Below, in pieces: positions 1-8,874 of a stretch of 64,000 nucleotides of DNA. Source of the DNA: Sphingopyxis sp. FD7 (GTDB taxonomy: Bacteria > Pseudomonadota > Alphaproteobacteria > Sphingomonadales > Sphingomonadaceae); contig NZ_AP017898.1 of the NCBI RefSeq assembly GCF_003609835.1, forward strand, positions 930,001 to 994,000. The letters are read 5' to 3'. Position 1 is the first letter of the stretch. Every line of letters begins with the position of its first letter. Position numbers and translations under genes: made by a program. The notes beneath the pieces are model-generated. The model did no database searches. It was not told the DNA's origin and saw only the letters and a list, made by a program, of their open reading frames with translations.

Positions 1-959
1 ACGGCAAGATTCCCGGCGGTTTCGCCTATCGCGTCGAGGCTGATGTGGCGAACAGCTCGGTCGAGCTCACCGACGTTTACCTGACTTATGGCACCGGCCC
101 GCTGTCGATCACTGCGGGGCAGATCAAACCCTTCTGGTCGCTCGACGAGATGACAAGCGACCTCTTCACCAGCTTCATGGAGCGTGCAGCCTTTGCGCAG
201 GCCTTTGGTTTCGAGCGGCGCGTCGGCCTGTCAGCGCAATATAAGCGCGGCGACCTGCTGCTTCAGGCGGGGGTGTTCGGCGACAATGCCGAGGATCTGC
301 TCGATGACACGAACAATGCGGTCAGCCTCGACGGTCGCGTCGTGTGGATGCCGAAGCTCGGCGATACGCAGCTGCACCTTGCCGCGTCGGGCCACTGGCG
401 CGACCCCAATGACCCGGCGGCGCTGGGCCGTTATCGCGCCCGGCCCTTCGTTCACACGACCGACGTGCGGCTGGTCGATACCGGACAGATCGATGTGGCG
501 AGCGAGCGCGGCGTCGGGCTGGAGGGCGCAGTGATCGCGGGGCCGTTCCACGCCGCGGGCGAAGCCTATTGGCACCGGGTCAACCGAACCGGCTCGGCCG
601 ATCCGACCTTCTTCGGCGGCTATGCCGAGGTCGGGATGGTGCTGACGCCGGGTGACCGCCGCGGATATAAGGACGGCGGTTTCGACCGGCTGAAGCCCTC
701 GAAGCCGATCACCGCCGGCGGCATCGGCGCGTTTCAGGTGAACGCCCGTTACGATCATCTCGATCTCAACGACGGTGGAATCGTCGGCGGACGCCAGCAG
801 GCGGCGCTGATCGGCCTTGTCTGGGCGCCGATCGACTATATCCGCATTTCTGCCAATTACGGCAAATTGTGGATCGACGATGCGCGCGTGGCGACGGCAA
901 CGGGCGATCGCGATTATACGGCGGACACTTTCGGACTGCGAACGCAGGTCGATTTCTGA
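1..959 (+). CDS. Porin, phosphate-selective OprO/OprP type (5' partial)
   Basis: The reading frame is open from the first bases of the window, so the signal peptide and N-terminus lie outside. The GTG at 45 is internal and not the start. The visible part has the alternating hydrophobic/polar strands of an outer-membrane beta-barrel (for example SITAGQIKPFWSLDE and AALIGLVWAPIDYIRISANY). It ends in an aromatic residue (QVDF), the usual C-terminal signal for BAM insertion. The GQIKPFWSLDEMTS stretch resembles the Porin_O_P family, whose members let phosphate or other anions cross the outer membrane. Substrate specificity cannot be read here. The gene converges with the acyltransferase on the other strand. 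Confidence 0.75.
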   Translation, partial: GKIPGGFAYRVEADVANSSVELTDVYLTYGTGPLSITAGQIKPFWSLDEMTSDLFTSFMERAAFAQAFGFERRVGLSAQYKRGDLLLQAGVFGDNAEDLLDDTNNAVSLDGRVVWMPKLGDTQLHLAASGHWRDPNDPAALGRYRARPFVHTTDVRLVDTGQIDVASERGVGLEGAVIAGPFHAAGEAYWHRVNRTGSADPTFFGGYAEVGMVLTPGDRRGYKDGGFDRLKPSKPITAGGIGAFQVNARYDHLDLNDGGIVGGRQQAALIGLVWAPIDYIRISANYGKLWIDDARVATATGDRDYTADTFGLRTQVDF

Positions 960-973
960 CGCGGATCGGCGGG

Positions 974-2395
974 CTATTTCGGCTTCTTGATGCCTGCCGC
1001 CGCCTCCAGTTCGACCAGAGCATCCTCCAGATAGTCGATCATCCGCTGTGCATGGGGCACGCTGCGGCGACAGGCGGTGATGCCGAAATCGATGTTTCTG
1101 AAGTTCGACACCTGGGTGATGTTCATCGCCATGCCGTCGACAGGGATGCTCGCGGGATACATGCCGTCAAGGCGCGCGCCGTTCCAGTACATCTGCTCGC
1201 GCGGGCCGGGGACGTTGGAAATGGTCGCCGAATAGGCGGGAAACCTGTCGGCGGTGCGGGTGAGCGCGGTGAGCATCATCGGGAAGCTGGTGATCGCGGT
1301 GTAAAGCTGAATCTGCTGCGCGGTCATCGCGCGCAGCTGCGCCTTCGCCGAGTTCATCGATTCCTGGATCGCCGCCATGCGGCTTGCCGGATCGTCGATA
1401 TGCGTCGCAAGGTTCGCGGTGACCGATGCGACCGAATTGCCCGAATCGACGTCGTCCTTGGGCCGGATCGACACCGGCGCCATGGCCTTCAGGGGCTTGT
1501 CGGGCAGTTCGTTCAGCGACTGGAGATATTTGCGCATCGCGCCCGCGCACATGCCGAGCACCGCGTCGTTGATCGTGCCGTCATAGGCCTTGCCCATCGC
1601 GCGCACGCGTTCCAGCGACCAGCTTTGCGCGACAAAGCGCCGCGCGCCCGTGATGTTGCGGTTGAAGCTGGTGCGCGGCACCCCGGCAAAGGGGGTGACG
1701 AGGCCGTCGCCGCCGATGCCGAACATCGCCGCAAGATATTGGTTCATCGCCTTGGTCACCCCGACGCTGTTGCCCCATTGTTCCTTGAGGAAATCGCCGA
1801 TCGCCCTGATGTCGGTGAGGTCGGGGCGCGGCGGTTTTTTGGGGGCGGGGAACTTGCGCTTATAGGCCTCATAGGCCTCGACCGACAGCGGCGAGGCGGT
1901 ACGGCGCTCGTCGGGGTCGGGCGAGAACATCGAGTTGTAGAAATGGATGCTCGCCGCGCCATCCATCAGCGCGTGGTGGATTTTCTTGAAGGTCGCGATC
2001 TGGCGGTTGGGCAACCCCGAAATGAGCGTGATTTCCCACAGGGGCCGCGTGCGGTCGAGGAGGCTCGAATGGAGCCGCGAGGCCAGCTCGAACATCTCGC
2101 GATAGCGCCCCGGCCTGGGCAGCGCCGCGGCGCGGACATGATAGTGCATGTCGATGTCGCGGTCGGGGACGAGGCGGATCGGGCCGTACTGGCCGAAGGG
2201 GGTGAGCTTCAGCACTTCGCTGAACGGTCGCCTGAGGCCTTCCGACTCGCGGAGGAGGGCAAGCTGGTCATTGAGCCACTCGGTCTCGTCGACCCCGTCG
2301 GGCAGCGTATAGAGGTTGATGCCGCCAATGTGCATCGGCATCTCGCGACTTTCCCCCCACAGGAACATCGCATCGGTCACCGGCATCAACCGCAT
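974..2395 (-). CDS. WS/DGAT-type wax ester synthase / diacylglycerol O-acyltransferase
   Basis: The 473-residue protein carries the family signature HHALMDG at residues 140-146, the HHxxxDG acyltransferase motif. Its N-terminus (LMPVTDAMFLWGES) is typical of bacterial WS/DGAT enzymes. These transfer an acyl group from acyl-CoA to a fatty alcohol or diacylglycerol to make storage wax esters or triacylglycerol, normally at the inner face of the membrane. Length matches the family (about 450-480 aa). The ATG at 2395 leads directly into the conserved N-terminus. No partner gene for lipid storage is adjacent. The exact acceptor substrate is not predictable. Confidence 0.88.
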   Translation of the reverse strand: MRLMPVTDAMFLWGESREMPMHIGGINLYTLPDGVDETEWLNDQLALLRESEGLRRPFSEVLKLTPFGQYGPIRLVPDRDIDMHYHVRAAALPRPGRYREMFELASRLHSSLLDRTRPLWEITLISGLPNRQIATFKKIHHALMDGAASIHFYNSMFSPDPDERRTASPLSVEAYEAYKRKFPAPKKPPRPDLTDIRAIGDFLKEQWGNSVGVTKAMNQYLAAMFGIGGDGLVTPFAGVPRTSFNRNITGARRFVAQSWSLERVRAMGKAYDGTINDAVLGMCAGAMRKYLQSLNELPDKPLKAMAPVSIRPKDDVDSGNSVASVTANLATHIDDPASRMAAIQESMNSAKAQLRAMTAQQIQLYTAITSFPMMLTALTRTADRFPAYSATISNVPGPREQMYWNGARLDGMYPASIPVDGMAMNITQVSNFRNIDFGITACRRSVPHAQRMIDYLEDALVELEAAAGIKKPK

Positions 2396-2479
2396 GGCAG
2401 CTCTCCCCTATGCTGCGTCTTGGCCGCGCAGCATGGCAGGGGAGGCGGGCGAGTCAAGGCCGGGGCCCGAGGGCGATCA

Positions 2480-2788
2480 TCAGGCGGAGGCGGTCAACGC
2501 CCGGAACTCGATCGTGATCGTGACCGGGCCTTCCGGTTCCAGATGGTGCGGGACGCCAGGCGGGATCAGCATCGTATCGCCAGCCGCGATCCGGCGTGCG
2601 CCGCCGCTCGCGTCGTCCCAGCGGAAGCGGATCGCGCCCGTCACGACATGCAGCAACCCCCAGGCGCCGGGCTTCAGCCGATGCTCGCGGAGCAATCCGG
2701 CCGGAATCTCGGCCGCGGCAAAGGGGCCGATCTGGCGGTAAGCCGCCGCGCCCGTCGGCAGCGGCGGTCCGCGATCGGCGATCAGCAT
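2480..2788 (-). CDS. DUF1971-type cupin-like small protein
   Basis: This is a 102-residue soluble protein. The pattern PAGLLREHRLKPGAWGLLHVVTG followed by IPPGVPHHLEPEGPVTITIEF is that of the small YeaR/TehB N-terminal-like (DUF1971) beta-barrel. Such proteins occur fused to the tellurite methyltransferase TehB or alone next to nitrosative-stress genes. Here the gene lies 10 nt downstream of a membrane protein and a truncated haemoglobin on the same strand, so it probably belongs to the NO-responsive operon controlled from near 3700. YeaR in E. coli is NO/nitrate inducible, which fits the context. The molecular activity is unknown. Confidence 0.7.
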   Translation of the reverse strand: MLIADRGPPLPTGAAAYRQIGPFAAAEIPAGLLREHRLKPGAWGLLHVVTGAIRFRWDDASGGARRIAAGDTMLIPPGVPHHLEPEGPVTITIEFRALTASA

Positions 2789-2798
2789 TTTTCCATCG

Positions 2799-3206
2799 TC
2801 AGAAGCTGGCGGCGCGGATGACGAAGAAGGTCAGGCCCAGAAAGGCGAAGCCCGCGGGCACGGCGAGCAGCTGCGCCGCGACGGTGCCGCGGTCCATCGG
2901 GCCGGTCCAGGTATCGAGCATCCCGCCGACGCGATCGAGCGGCGAGTCATGTTCGGGGCCCTTTTGCGCATGGAGCAGTCCGGCGGTCACGAAATACATC
3001 AGCATGTAAAGCAAGGAGATGGCGAGCATGAAGATCGTCGCTGTGTCGCGGCCGGTCGCCGCGGCGATGCCGACAAAGAAGACGGCATAGCAGGCGAACA
3101 TCGCGCGCCACATCCAGCGCGGCAGCTGAAAACCCGCCTGGACCCCGCTGGTTTCATAGGGATCGTTGGACAGGCGGGCGGGATGAACGGCAGGCATGTC
3201 AGACAT
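2799..3206 (-). CDS. Small multi-pass membrane protein of unknown function
   Basis: The protein has 135 residues counted from MSDMPAVHPARL. The ATG at 3206 has GGAG about 9 nt upstream; a longer frame exists but has no such signal. Three hydrophobic stretches are visible: MWRAMFACYAVFFVGIAA, IFMLAISLLYMLMYFVTAGLL and LLAVPAGFAFLGLTFFVIRA, suggesting three inner-membrane helices. It overlaps the end of the truncated-haemoglobin gene by 8 nt, so the two are translationally coupled. I do not recognise a family. Its position suggests a role in the NO/respiration response governed by the divergent NsrR-like regulator. Confidence 0.65.
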   Translation of the reverse strand: MSDMPAVHPARLSNDPYETSGVQAGFQLPRWMWRAMFACYAVFFVGIAAATGRDTATIFMLAISLLYMLMYFVTAGLLHAQKGPEHDSPLDRVGGMLDTWTGPMDRGTVAAQLLAVPAGFAFLGLTFFVIRAASF

Positions 3207-3684
3207 GGGGAAGCTCCACTTTGCTGGACAGATCGGCATCGCGGTCGCGATGCAGGCGGATGCCGGTGAGCAGGCTTTCGGCGATCATTCGCGCCTTCTC
3301 CCCGACCAGTTTCGCCGCTTCGGGTGTCGGCGCGATGCGGTGTAGCGTCGCGTAGAAGAGGTCGAGCCAGTGCGCGAAATGCGCGGCGTCGAGGCCGGGG
3401 ATCGCGAGATGCTTGACCATCGGATTGCCCGAAAAACTGCCCGCGCTCAGCAGGATCGACTGCCAGAAGCGGTTCATCTGGGCGAGGTGCGCGGGCCAAT
3501 CGTCGATGCGAGCGGCAAAGACCGGGCCGAGCAGCGCATCGGCCCGGGTCGCGGCGTAAAAATCATCGACGAAGGCCGCGATAAAGGTTTCGTCGATGCC
3601 GATGACCTTTGCATCGGCGCGCCGCGCCGCGCGCGCGGCGGCGGCGTGGGGATGGGCTGGCGCGTGCGCGCGGATCGGTTGCAT
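3199..3684 (-). CDS. Group III truncated haemoglobin
   Basis: The 161-residue protein has a short two-over-two globin core: DFYAATRADALLGPVF, an MNRFWQSILL helix with Phe-Trp, and KHLAIPGLDAAHFAHWLDLFYATL. H92 or H102 is the likely proximal haem ligand; Trp106 follows the family pattern. Group III trHbs (Ctb/Cgb type) bind O2 and NO and are linked to nitrosative stress defence. The divergent nsrR-like gene and the palindrome at 3703-3717 just upstream of the start support NO-responsive control. An N-terminal Ala/Arg-rich extension of about 25 residues may be non-native if a later start is used, but no later ATG fits well. Confidence 0.8.
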   Translation of the reverse strand: MQPIRAHAPAHPHAAAARAARRADAKVIGIDETFIAAFVDDFYAATRADALLGPVFAARIDDWPAHLAQMNRFWQSILLSAGSFSGNPMVKHLAIPGLDAAHFAHWLDLFYATLHRIAPTPEAAKLVGEKARMIAESLLTGIRLHRDRDADLSSKVELPHV

Positions 3685-3702
3685 CGGGCTCGACTCAATA
3701 AT

Positions 3703-3717
3703 GGTATTTCAGATACC
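3703..3717. promoter_or_regulatory. Candidate NsrR operator between nsrR and the truncated haemoglobin gene
   Basis: The palindrome GGTAT-ttcag-ATACC has perfect 5-nt arms. It lies 19 nt upstream of the haemoglobin start and 50 nt before the Rrf2-family gene, inside an AT-rich patch (3696-3766) in otherwise GC-rich DNA. NsrR proteins bind AT-rich dyads and repress trHb-type genes until NO destroys their iron-sulphur cluster. Assignment to NsrR is inference from position. Confidence 0.5.
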
Positions 3718-3766
3718 TCTTATTATCGCGGTTGAGATAAAAAGCAATATCCAATATACCTAATTA

Positions 3767-4198
3767 ATGCGACTGAGCCTTCACAGCGACTATGCGCTGC
3801 GGATCCTGATGGCGCTGGCGGCGACCGGCCAGCAGATGTCGGTCGACGAGATCGCCAGCCACTACGGCATTTCGCGCAACCATCTGGCCAAGGTCGCGCA
3901 GCGGCTGCAAACACTGGGCTATGTCAGCGCGCAGCGCGGCCGCGGCGGGGGACTGACCCTCGCGCGAGCGCCGAGCGAAGTGATCGCGGGAACGGTCGTG
4001 CGCGAGTTTGAAAATCTGGGCGGCCTGGTCGAATGCATGGACCCGGCAACCTCGACCTGCCCGGTGCGCGGCGGATGCGGGTTGCAAGGTGCGCTCGGCG
4101 GCGCGCTCGCCGCCTTCCTCGCGCACCTCGACCGCTACACGCTCGCCGACCTGCTGCCGCAGCCCGCGCGGTTCCGCGCGCTGCTCGGCGCGGAGTGA
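3767..4198 (+). CDS. nsrR: Rrf2-family NO-sensing transcriptional repressor NsrR
   Basis: The 143-residue winged-helix regulator starts MRLSLHSDYALRIL, the canonical Rrf2 N-terminus, which fixes the ATG. The recognition helix region is GISRNHLAKVAQRL. Three cysteines at 90, 98 and 104 (C-x7-C-x5-C) are spaced as in NsrR/IscR iron-sulphur regulators. NsrR represses NO-detoxification genes and is relieved when NO nitrosylates the cluster. The divergent haemoglobin gene and shared AT-rich control region support NsrR over IscR; no isc/suf genes are near. Confidence 0.85.
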   Translation: MRLSLHSDYALRILMALAATGQQMSVDEIASHYGISRNHLAKVAQRLQTLGYVSAQRGRGGGLTLARAPSEVIAGTVVREFENLGGLVECMDPATSTCPVRGGCGLQGALGGALAAFLAHLDRYTLADLLPQPARFRALLGAE

Positions 4199-4217
4199 GG
4201 CAGCGGGAGCCGCCCGG

Positions 4218-5807
4218 TCAGGGCGCCGAGGTCGGCACCGGGATATGCACGCTCGCGCCTGGCCCGAGGGGGAGGTCGAGCGCGACCCAGCCGATCACCA
4301 GCGCCGTGCCGGTGACGAGCAGCCCGATCGAATAGGGCAGCATCGTCGCGGCAAGGCTGCCCAGCCCGAAGCTCGGTTGCCAGCGCTGGCAGAAAATCAG
4401 GATCAGCGGGAAATAGACCATCAGCGGGGTGATGATGTTGGTCGACCCGTCGCCGACGCGATAGGCCGCGGTCGTCATTTCGGCGCTGATGCCGAGCAGC
4501 ATCAGCATGGGCACGAGGACGGGTGCGAGTAGCGCCCACTTGGCGCTTGCCGACCCGACAAACAGGTTGAGCGCGGCGGTCAGCAGCACGATGGCGGCGA
4601 GCAGCACGGGCGCGGGCAGGTCCATCGCTTTCAGCCCGTCGGCGCCATGGACGGCGAGGATGAGGCCGAGGTTCGACCAGGCGAACATCGCGACGAAATG
4701 CGCCGCGGCAAAGGCGAGGACGAGATAATAGGCCATGTCGCCCATCGATTCGCTCATCATCTTAACCAGGTCGCGGTGGTTGCCGACGACGCCGGTGGCG
4801 CGGCCATAGGCCCAGCCGGCGAGCAGGAAGAGCAGGAAAAAGCCCGCGACGAGCGACTGGTAGAAGGGGGTGAAGCGGCCCTCGGGCGGTCCGTCCTCGG
4901 CGATCAATGGCGTGCCGGGGCCGAGCGTGAAGAGCAGCCACAGCCCGATGACCAGGAGGATCGCGAGGCCGGCGTGGCGCAGCCCCTTGCGCTCGCCGTC
5001 GTTCAGCGGACGGTCCTGTTCGCCGATGTCGCCCTTCGCCGCGAGACCGGCGGGGACATAGGCGCCAAGGCGCGGCTCGATGATACGGTCGGTGACGTAC
5101 CAGATGACCGGCAGGAAGATGAAGAGCATCGCCGCGATGAAATACCAGTTGCCCGCGATATTCGCCTGCCAGTCGCCGAACACCGTTTCGACCGCGGCCT
5201 CGGTGATGCCGAACAGCAAGGCGTCGAGCTGGCCCGGCAGCAGATTGGCCGAAAAGCCGCCCGATACGCCCGCAAAGGCCGCGGCGATCCCCGCGACGGG
5301 ATGGCGCCCGGCGGCGTGATAGATCACCGCCGCAAGCGGGATCAGCACGACATAGGCGGCGTCGGCGGCGAGATTGCCCATCATCGCGACAAAGGCGACC
5401 AGCGGGGTGAGCATCCATTTCGGCGCGCCGCGCACGCTCGCGCGCATCGCGGTGCCGAACAGGCCGCTGCGCTCGGCCACGCCCGCGCCGAGCATGACGA
5501 CGAGCACATAGCCGAGCGGATGGAAATGGGTGAAGGTCGCGGGCATTTCGACCCACAGCCGCGCGATATTGTCGGCGCTGAGCAGGCTCGTTGCAGCGAT
5601 GACTTTCTGTCGCCCGGTTTCGGGATCCACCTCGGTCGGGTGCAGCGCCGACCAGCCCGCCGCCGACGCGATCGCCGAAATGACGACAAGCATGCCGACG
5701 AGCCACAGAAACAGCACCACGGGATCGGGCAGGCGGTTGCCGACCCGTTCGATCCATCCCAGCACGCCCTTTTGCGGCGGCGTGGCGGCGGCGGTGCTGT
5801 CGGTCAT
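4218..5807 (-). CDS. AbgT-family transporter
   Basis: This is a 529-residue polytopic inner-membrane protein with about a dozen hydrophobic segments. The N-terminus [25 protein letters not shown] and later [21 protein letters not shown] and [18 protein letters not shown] are typical of the AbgT family (p-aminobenzoyl-glutamate importer, or sulphonamide/antimetabolite exporters such as MtrF). The ATG at 5807 is chosen because AAAGGGA precedes it at good spacing; a TTG two codons upstream is less likely. Direction of transport is not predictable. It is divergent from tdk. Confidence 0.88.
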   Translation of the reverse strand: MTDSTAAATPPQKGVLGWIERVGNRLPDPVVLFLWLVGMLVVISAIASAAGWSALHPTEVDPETGRQKVIAATSLLSADNIARLWVEMPATFTHFHPLGYVLVVMLGAGVAERSGLFGTAMRASVRGAPKWMLTPLVAFVAMMGNLAADAAYVVLIPLAAVIYHAAGRHPVAGIAAAFAGVSGGFSANLLPGQLDALLFGITEAAVETVFGDWQANIAGNWYFIAAMLFIFLPVIWYVTDRIIEPRLGAYVPAGLAAKGDIGEQDRPLNDGERKGLRHAGLAILLVIGLWLLFTLGPGTPLIAEDGPPEGRFTPFYQSLVAGFFLLFLLAGWAYGRATGVVGNHRDLVKMMSESMGDMAYYLVLAFAAAHFVAMFAWSNLGLILAVHGADGLKAMDLPAPVLLAAIVLLTAALNLFVGSASAKWALLAPVLVPMLMLLGISAEMTTAAYRVGDGSTNIITPLMVYFPLILIFCQRWQPSFGLGSLAATMLPYSIGLLVTGTALVIGWVALDLPLGPGASVHIPVPTSAP

Positions 5808-5863
5808 CCTCAATCCCTTTTCGATCGGCTTGTCGTTCGCGTGGCGCCGACTATAGCCGGGCC

Positions 5864-6457
5864 ATGGCCAAGCTCTACTTTTATTATGCCAGCATGAACG
5901 CAGGCAAATCGACCACGCTGTTGCAGGCGGATTTCAACTATCGCGAGCGCGGCATGGAGACAATGCTGTGGACCGCGGCGCTCGACGACCGCTATGGCAC
6001 GGGGCAGGTGACGAGCCGCATCGGGCTGATGGCCGAGGCGCACAAGTTCGACCCCGACAGCGATTTGTTTGCGGCGGTGACTGCGGAGAATGCCGAGCGG
6101 CCGCTCGCCTGCGTGCTCGTCGACGAGGCGCAATTTCTGTCGCGCGAGCAGGTGTTGCAGCTGGCACGGCTCGCCGACGAGGCGAATATCCCGGTGCTCT
6201 GCTATGGCCTGCGCACCGATTTCGCCGCCAACCTGTTTCCGGGCTCGGCGGCCTTGCTCGGCCTCGCCGATGCGCTCGTCGAACTCAAAGCCGTGTGCGA
6301 ATGCGGGCGCAAGGCGACGATGAACCTGCGCGTCGATGAAAGCGGCCGCGCGGTGGTCGAAGGCGCGCAGACCGAAATCGGCGGCAACGACCGCTATGTC
6401 GCGATGTGCCGGCGGCATTTCATGCAAAAGCGGCGCGAGGCGGCGGGTGATGCTTGA
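5864..6457 (+). CDS. tdk: Thymidine kinase
   Basis: The 197-residue protein matches type II thymidine kinases. The P-loop ASMNAGKST lies at residues 9-17, the lasso/substrate region follows, and VLVDEAQFL holds the catalytic Glu88. Zinc-binding cysteines appear in VCECGRKA and in AMCRRH near the C-terminus. It phosphorylates thymidine to dTMP in the cytosolic salvage pathway. Length is normal. Its stop overlaps the start of the following acetyltransferase gene, indicating co-transcription. Confidence 0.95.
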   Translation: MAKLYFYYASMNAGKSTTLLQADFNYRERGMETMLWTAALDDRYGTGQVTSRIGLMAEAHKFDPDSDLFAAVTAENAERPLACVLVDEAQFLSREQVLQLARLADEANIPVLCYGLRTDFAANLFPGSAALLGLADALVELKAVCECGRKATMNLRVDESGRAVVEGAQTEIGGNDRYVAMCRRHFMQKRREAAGDA

Positions 6458-6986
6458 CCGGCTTTATGTCGAGCTTGCCGACGGCGACCTTCGGCTCGTC
6501 AAGCTCGCCGAGGCGCATCGCGAAGCGCTGCGCGTCGCCTGCGCCGCCGATCCTGACATCTGGCCGATCTATTCGTCGAGCTATGACCCCGAGCATTTCG
6601 ACGCGAGCTTCACCGCGCTCGTCGGGCATGAAAGCCGGATGCCCTATGCCATTTTCGACCGCGAAACGCTCGTCGGCATGACCGCGTGGCTGCGTCCCGA
6701 TATGTCGGCGCAGACGATCGAGCTGGGCAACAGCTATATCCATCCCGCTGCGCGCGGCACCGGGCTCAACGGCCGGGTCAAGCGGCTGATGCTTAATCAT
6801 GCGTTCGCTGTCGGCATCCGCCGCGTCGAGTTCCGCATCGACGAGCGGAACGGGCGGTCGCAGGCGGCGGTCGCCAAGCTTGGCTGCACCAAGGAAGGCG
6901 TGCTGCGCGCCGAGCGGATCACCTGGACCGGGCATGTGCGCGATACGGGGCTGTGGTCGATCTTGGCGGGGGAGTGGGCCGGATAA
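6450..6986 (+). CDS. GNAT-family N-acetyltransferase (RimJ-like)
   Basis: The 178-residue protein begins [19 protein letters not shown]. The ATG at 6450 overlaps tdk by 8 nt; a GTG one codon earlier is an alternative. Features of the GNAT fold are visible: [25 protein letters not shown] is motif A with the R-G-x-G-like acetyl-CoA loop, followed by [26 protein letters not shown]. This subgroup (ribosomal-protein-Ser acetyltransferase-like) acetylates protein N-termini or small amines. The substrate is unknown. Confidence 0.85.
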   Translation: MLDRLYVELADGDLRLVKLAEAHREALRVACAADPDIWPIYSSSYDPEHFDASFTALVGHESRMPYAIFDRETLVGMTAWLRPDMSAQTIELGNSYIHPAARGTGLNGRVKRLMLNHAFAVGIRRVEFRIDERNGRSQAAVAKLGCTKEGVLRAERITWTGHVRDTGLWSILAGEWAG

Positions 6987-6994
6987 CAGGCTTT

Positions 6995-7091
6995 GTCATT
7001 GCGAGCGCAGCGAAGCAATCTCCAGCTATCGACCTTGTGCACGGCCAAAAAGCTGGAGATTGCCGCGTCGCCTTCGGCTCCTCGCAATGAC
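6995..7091. repeat. Dispersed palindromic repeat, family A, copy 1
   Basis: The element is bounded by perfect inverted arms GTCATTGCGAG and CTCGCAATGAC. Inner arms AATCTCCAGCT and AGCTGGAGATT can extend it to a long hairpin. A second copy is at 39330-39432. It fills most of the gap between the acetyltransferase and the next gene. Confidence 0.8.
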
Positions 7092-7143
7092 GGCCGCAGC
7101 AGGGTCAGCGCTGGTTCAGCCTGCTCCTGCTAGACGAGTCGCC

Positions 7144-7548
7144 ATGAAGATACTCGCACTCTCCCTGGCCGCTGCGCTCCTTCCCCTTTCGGTCGCGGCG
7201 GCCGACGAGCCCGCCGGGGAACCGCGCGCGCTCGGCGTCGAATCGAGCATCGTCTTTCCGAGCGACAGCTCGATCCGCAACTGGCGCGCCGATGGCGAAC
7301 GCGGCGTCTGGATCCAGGACCGCCGCGGCGACTGGTATTATGGCGCCTTTGCGGGATATTGCCGCGACATCGACTTCGCCCATGCGATCGGCGTCGAAAC
7401 GCGCGGCGCGGCGCGGCTCGACCGTTTTTCGGCGATCATCGTGCGCGGCGAGCGCTGCCCGCTCTCCTCCTTCGTGACCTCCGCGCCGCCGCCGTCGAAG
7501 CGCGACAAGTCGAAGGACATCATGGGCGAAAAGCCCGCGGCAAATTGA
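7144..7548 (+). CDS. Secreted/periplasmic hypothetical protein (DUF6491-like)
   Basis: The protein has 134 residues from ATG 7144. A clear signal peptide, MKILALSLAAALLPLSVAAA, ends at an ADE-type cleavage site. The mature part contains IRNWRADGERGVWIQDRRGDWYYGAF and ICRD-type cysteines (GYCRDIDF and GERCPLSSF) that could form one disulphide. Its W-R-x-D-G-x-x-G-V-W-I-Q pattern resembles the DUF6491 family of small exported proteins; the function is unknown. An upstream frame reaching 6799 runs through the palindromic repeat and is not coding. Confidence 0.7.
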   Translation: MKILALSLAAALLPLSVAAADEPAGEPRALGVESSIVFPSDSSIRNWRADGERGVWIQDRRGDWYYGAFAGYCRDIDFAHAIGVETRGAARLDRFSAIIVRGERCPLSSFVTSAPPPSKRDKSKDIMGEKPAAN

Positions 7549-7580
7549 CAAGCGCGGCCCGGCGCGCCTAGCGCGCCCCC

Positions 7581-8537
7581 GTGGACGGCTGGATCATTCT
7601 CGACAAACCCATGGGGCTCGGATCGACGCAGGCGGTCGGCGCGGTCAAGCGCGTGTGCCGCGAGGCGGGGCTGGGCAAGGTCAAGGTGGGCCATGGCGGC
7701 ACGCTCGACCCGCTCGCGTCGGGGGTGCTGCCGATCGCGCTGGGTGAGGCGACGAAGCTCACCGGACGGATGCTCGATGCGAGCAAGGTCTATGATTTCA
7801 CCATCGCCTTCGGGACCGAAACCGCGGGCCTCGATGCCGAGGGTGACATCGTGGCGGTGAGCGACGTGCGGCCGACGCTGGCGGACATCGAGGCGGTGCT
7901 GCCGCGCTTCACCGGGCCGATCGAGCAGGTGCCTCCGGCTTATTCGGCGATCAAGATCGACGGGGAGCGGGCTTATGACCGCGCGCGCAAGGGCGAGGCC
8001 GTCGAGATGAAGGCGCGGGGGGTGACGATATACTCGCTTCGTCATGCCGGACTTGATCCGGCATCCATTGCCGCGGGCGCCGGATGGACCCCGGATCAAG
8101 TCCGGGGTGACGAGGGTGGGGAAGCGTGGTTGGATTCGATCACTCTCACCGCCCATGTCTCAAAGGGCACCTATATCCGCTCGCTCGCGCGCGACATTGC
8201 CCGCGCCGTCGGCAGTGTCGGCCATGTCACGATGCTCCGCCGGACGAAAGCCGGGCCATTTACGCTCGAACAGGCGATTTCGCTGGACAAATTGAACGCT
8301 TTCGGCCAAGGGGCCGCGCAATCAGAAGTATTTCTGCCGTTCGAGGCAGGGCTGGTCGACATCCCGGCTCTTGACCTTTCCCCGGAAGCGGCAGGGGCGA
8401 TCCGTCAGGGTCGCGTCTGGACCGGGGTTAGCACGCACGACGGGCTCTATTGGGGACGCGACGCCGAAAACCGGCCCGTTGCCTTGATCGAGGCTTTGGC
8501 GGGAACGCTGAAGGTCGTGCGGGGCTTCAATCTGTAA
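7581..8537 (+). CDS. truB: tRNA pseudouridine(55) synthase TruB, with in-frame repeat insertion
   Basis: The 318-residue enzyme makes pseudouridine 55 in the T-loop of tRNAs. The catalytic Asp43 is in GHGGTLDPLASGVLP. The later motifs PPAYSAIKIDGERAYDRAR and VSKGTYIRSLARDIA are intact. The GTG at 7581 is taken as start because MDGWIILDKP is the usual N-terminus. Codons 154-178 (RHAGLDP..RGDE) are encoded entirely by a palindromic repeat of family B at 8040-8112, inserted between the VTIYSL strand and the SITLTAHVSKGTYIR strand. The frame is preserved, so the insertion probably forms a surface loop. rpsO follows 24 nt downstream. Confidence 0.93.
   Translation: MDGWIILDKPMGLGSTQAVGAVKRVCREAGLGKVKVGHGGTLDPLASGVLPIALGEATKLTGRMLDASKVYDFTIAFGTETAGLDAEGDIVAVSDVRPTLADIEAVLPRFTGPIEQVPPAYSAIKIDGERAYDRARKGEAVEMKARGVTIYSLRHAGLDPASIAAGAGWTPDQVRGDEGGEAWLDSITLTAHVSKGTYIRSLARDIARAVGSVGHVTMLRRTKAGPFTLEQAISLDKLNAFGQGAAQSEVFLPFEAGLVDIPALDLSPEAAGAIRQGRVWTGVSTHDGLYWGRDAENRPVALIEALAGTLKVVRGFNL
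8040..8112. repeat. Palindromic repeat (family B) inside truB
   Basis: The 73-bp element starts CGTCATGCCGGACTTGATCC and ends GGGGTGACG, with nested arms GGACTTGATCCGG/CCGGATCAAGTCC. It matches the style of intergenic copies elsewhere in this window. Its 25 codons read without stop in the truB frame. Confidence 0.85.
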
Positions 8538-8561
8538 GACACGATGTTCGAGGAAGAAATT

Positions 8562-8831
8562 ATGTCGATTACCGCCGAGCGCAAAGCCGAAGTCATCAAG
8601 GACAATGCCCGTGCAACGGGCGACACCGGTTCGCCGGAAGTCCAGGTTGCGATCCTCACGGACCGCATCAACGCGCTGACCGAGCATTTCAAGGCGCACC
8701 ACAAGGACAACCACAGCCGCCGCGGCCTGTTGATGATGGTCAACAAGCGCCGCAGCCTCCTCGACTATCTCAGGAAGAAGGACGAGGCCCGCTATTCGGC
8801 GCTGATCGCGAAGCTGGGCCTTCGCAAGTAA
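8562..8831 (+). CDS. rpsO: 30S ribosomal protein S15
   Basis: This is an 89-residue protein with the invariant S15 features [18 protein letters not shown] and [28 protein letters not shown] 8562 has GAGGAAG upstream; an ATG 18 nt earlier lacks such a site. S15 binds 16S rRNA helices 20-22 in the 30S platform. The order truB-rpsO-pnp is conserved in proteobacteria. A strong hairpin follows the gene. Confidence 0.98.
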   Translation: MSITAERKAEVIKDNARATGDTGSPEVQVAILTDRINALTEHFKAHHKDNHSRRGLLMMVNKRRSLLDYLRKKDEARYSALIAKLGLRK

Positions 8832-8841
8832 CGCAATCGTT

Positions 8842-8868
8842 CGGCCCCCGGTAACGGGGGCCGTTTAC
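8842..8868 (+). terminator. Intrinsic terminator/attenuator after rpsO
   Basis: A perfect 9-bp stem, CGGCCCCCG with loop GTAA and CGGGGGCCG, is followed by a short T-run (TTTACG). It lies between rpsO and pnp, where a hairpin commonly limits read-through. Confidence 0.75.
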
Positions 8869-8874
8869 GTATTG

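Noticed and set aside
869-2821. A 650-codon plus-strand frame
   Set aside because: It is antisense to the WS/DGAT gene, is Arg/His-rich without any domain pattern, and has no start signal. High-GC DNA gives many such shadow frames.
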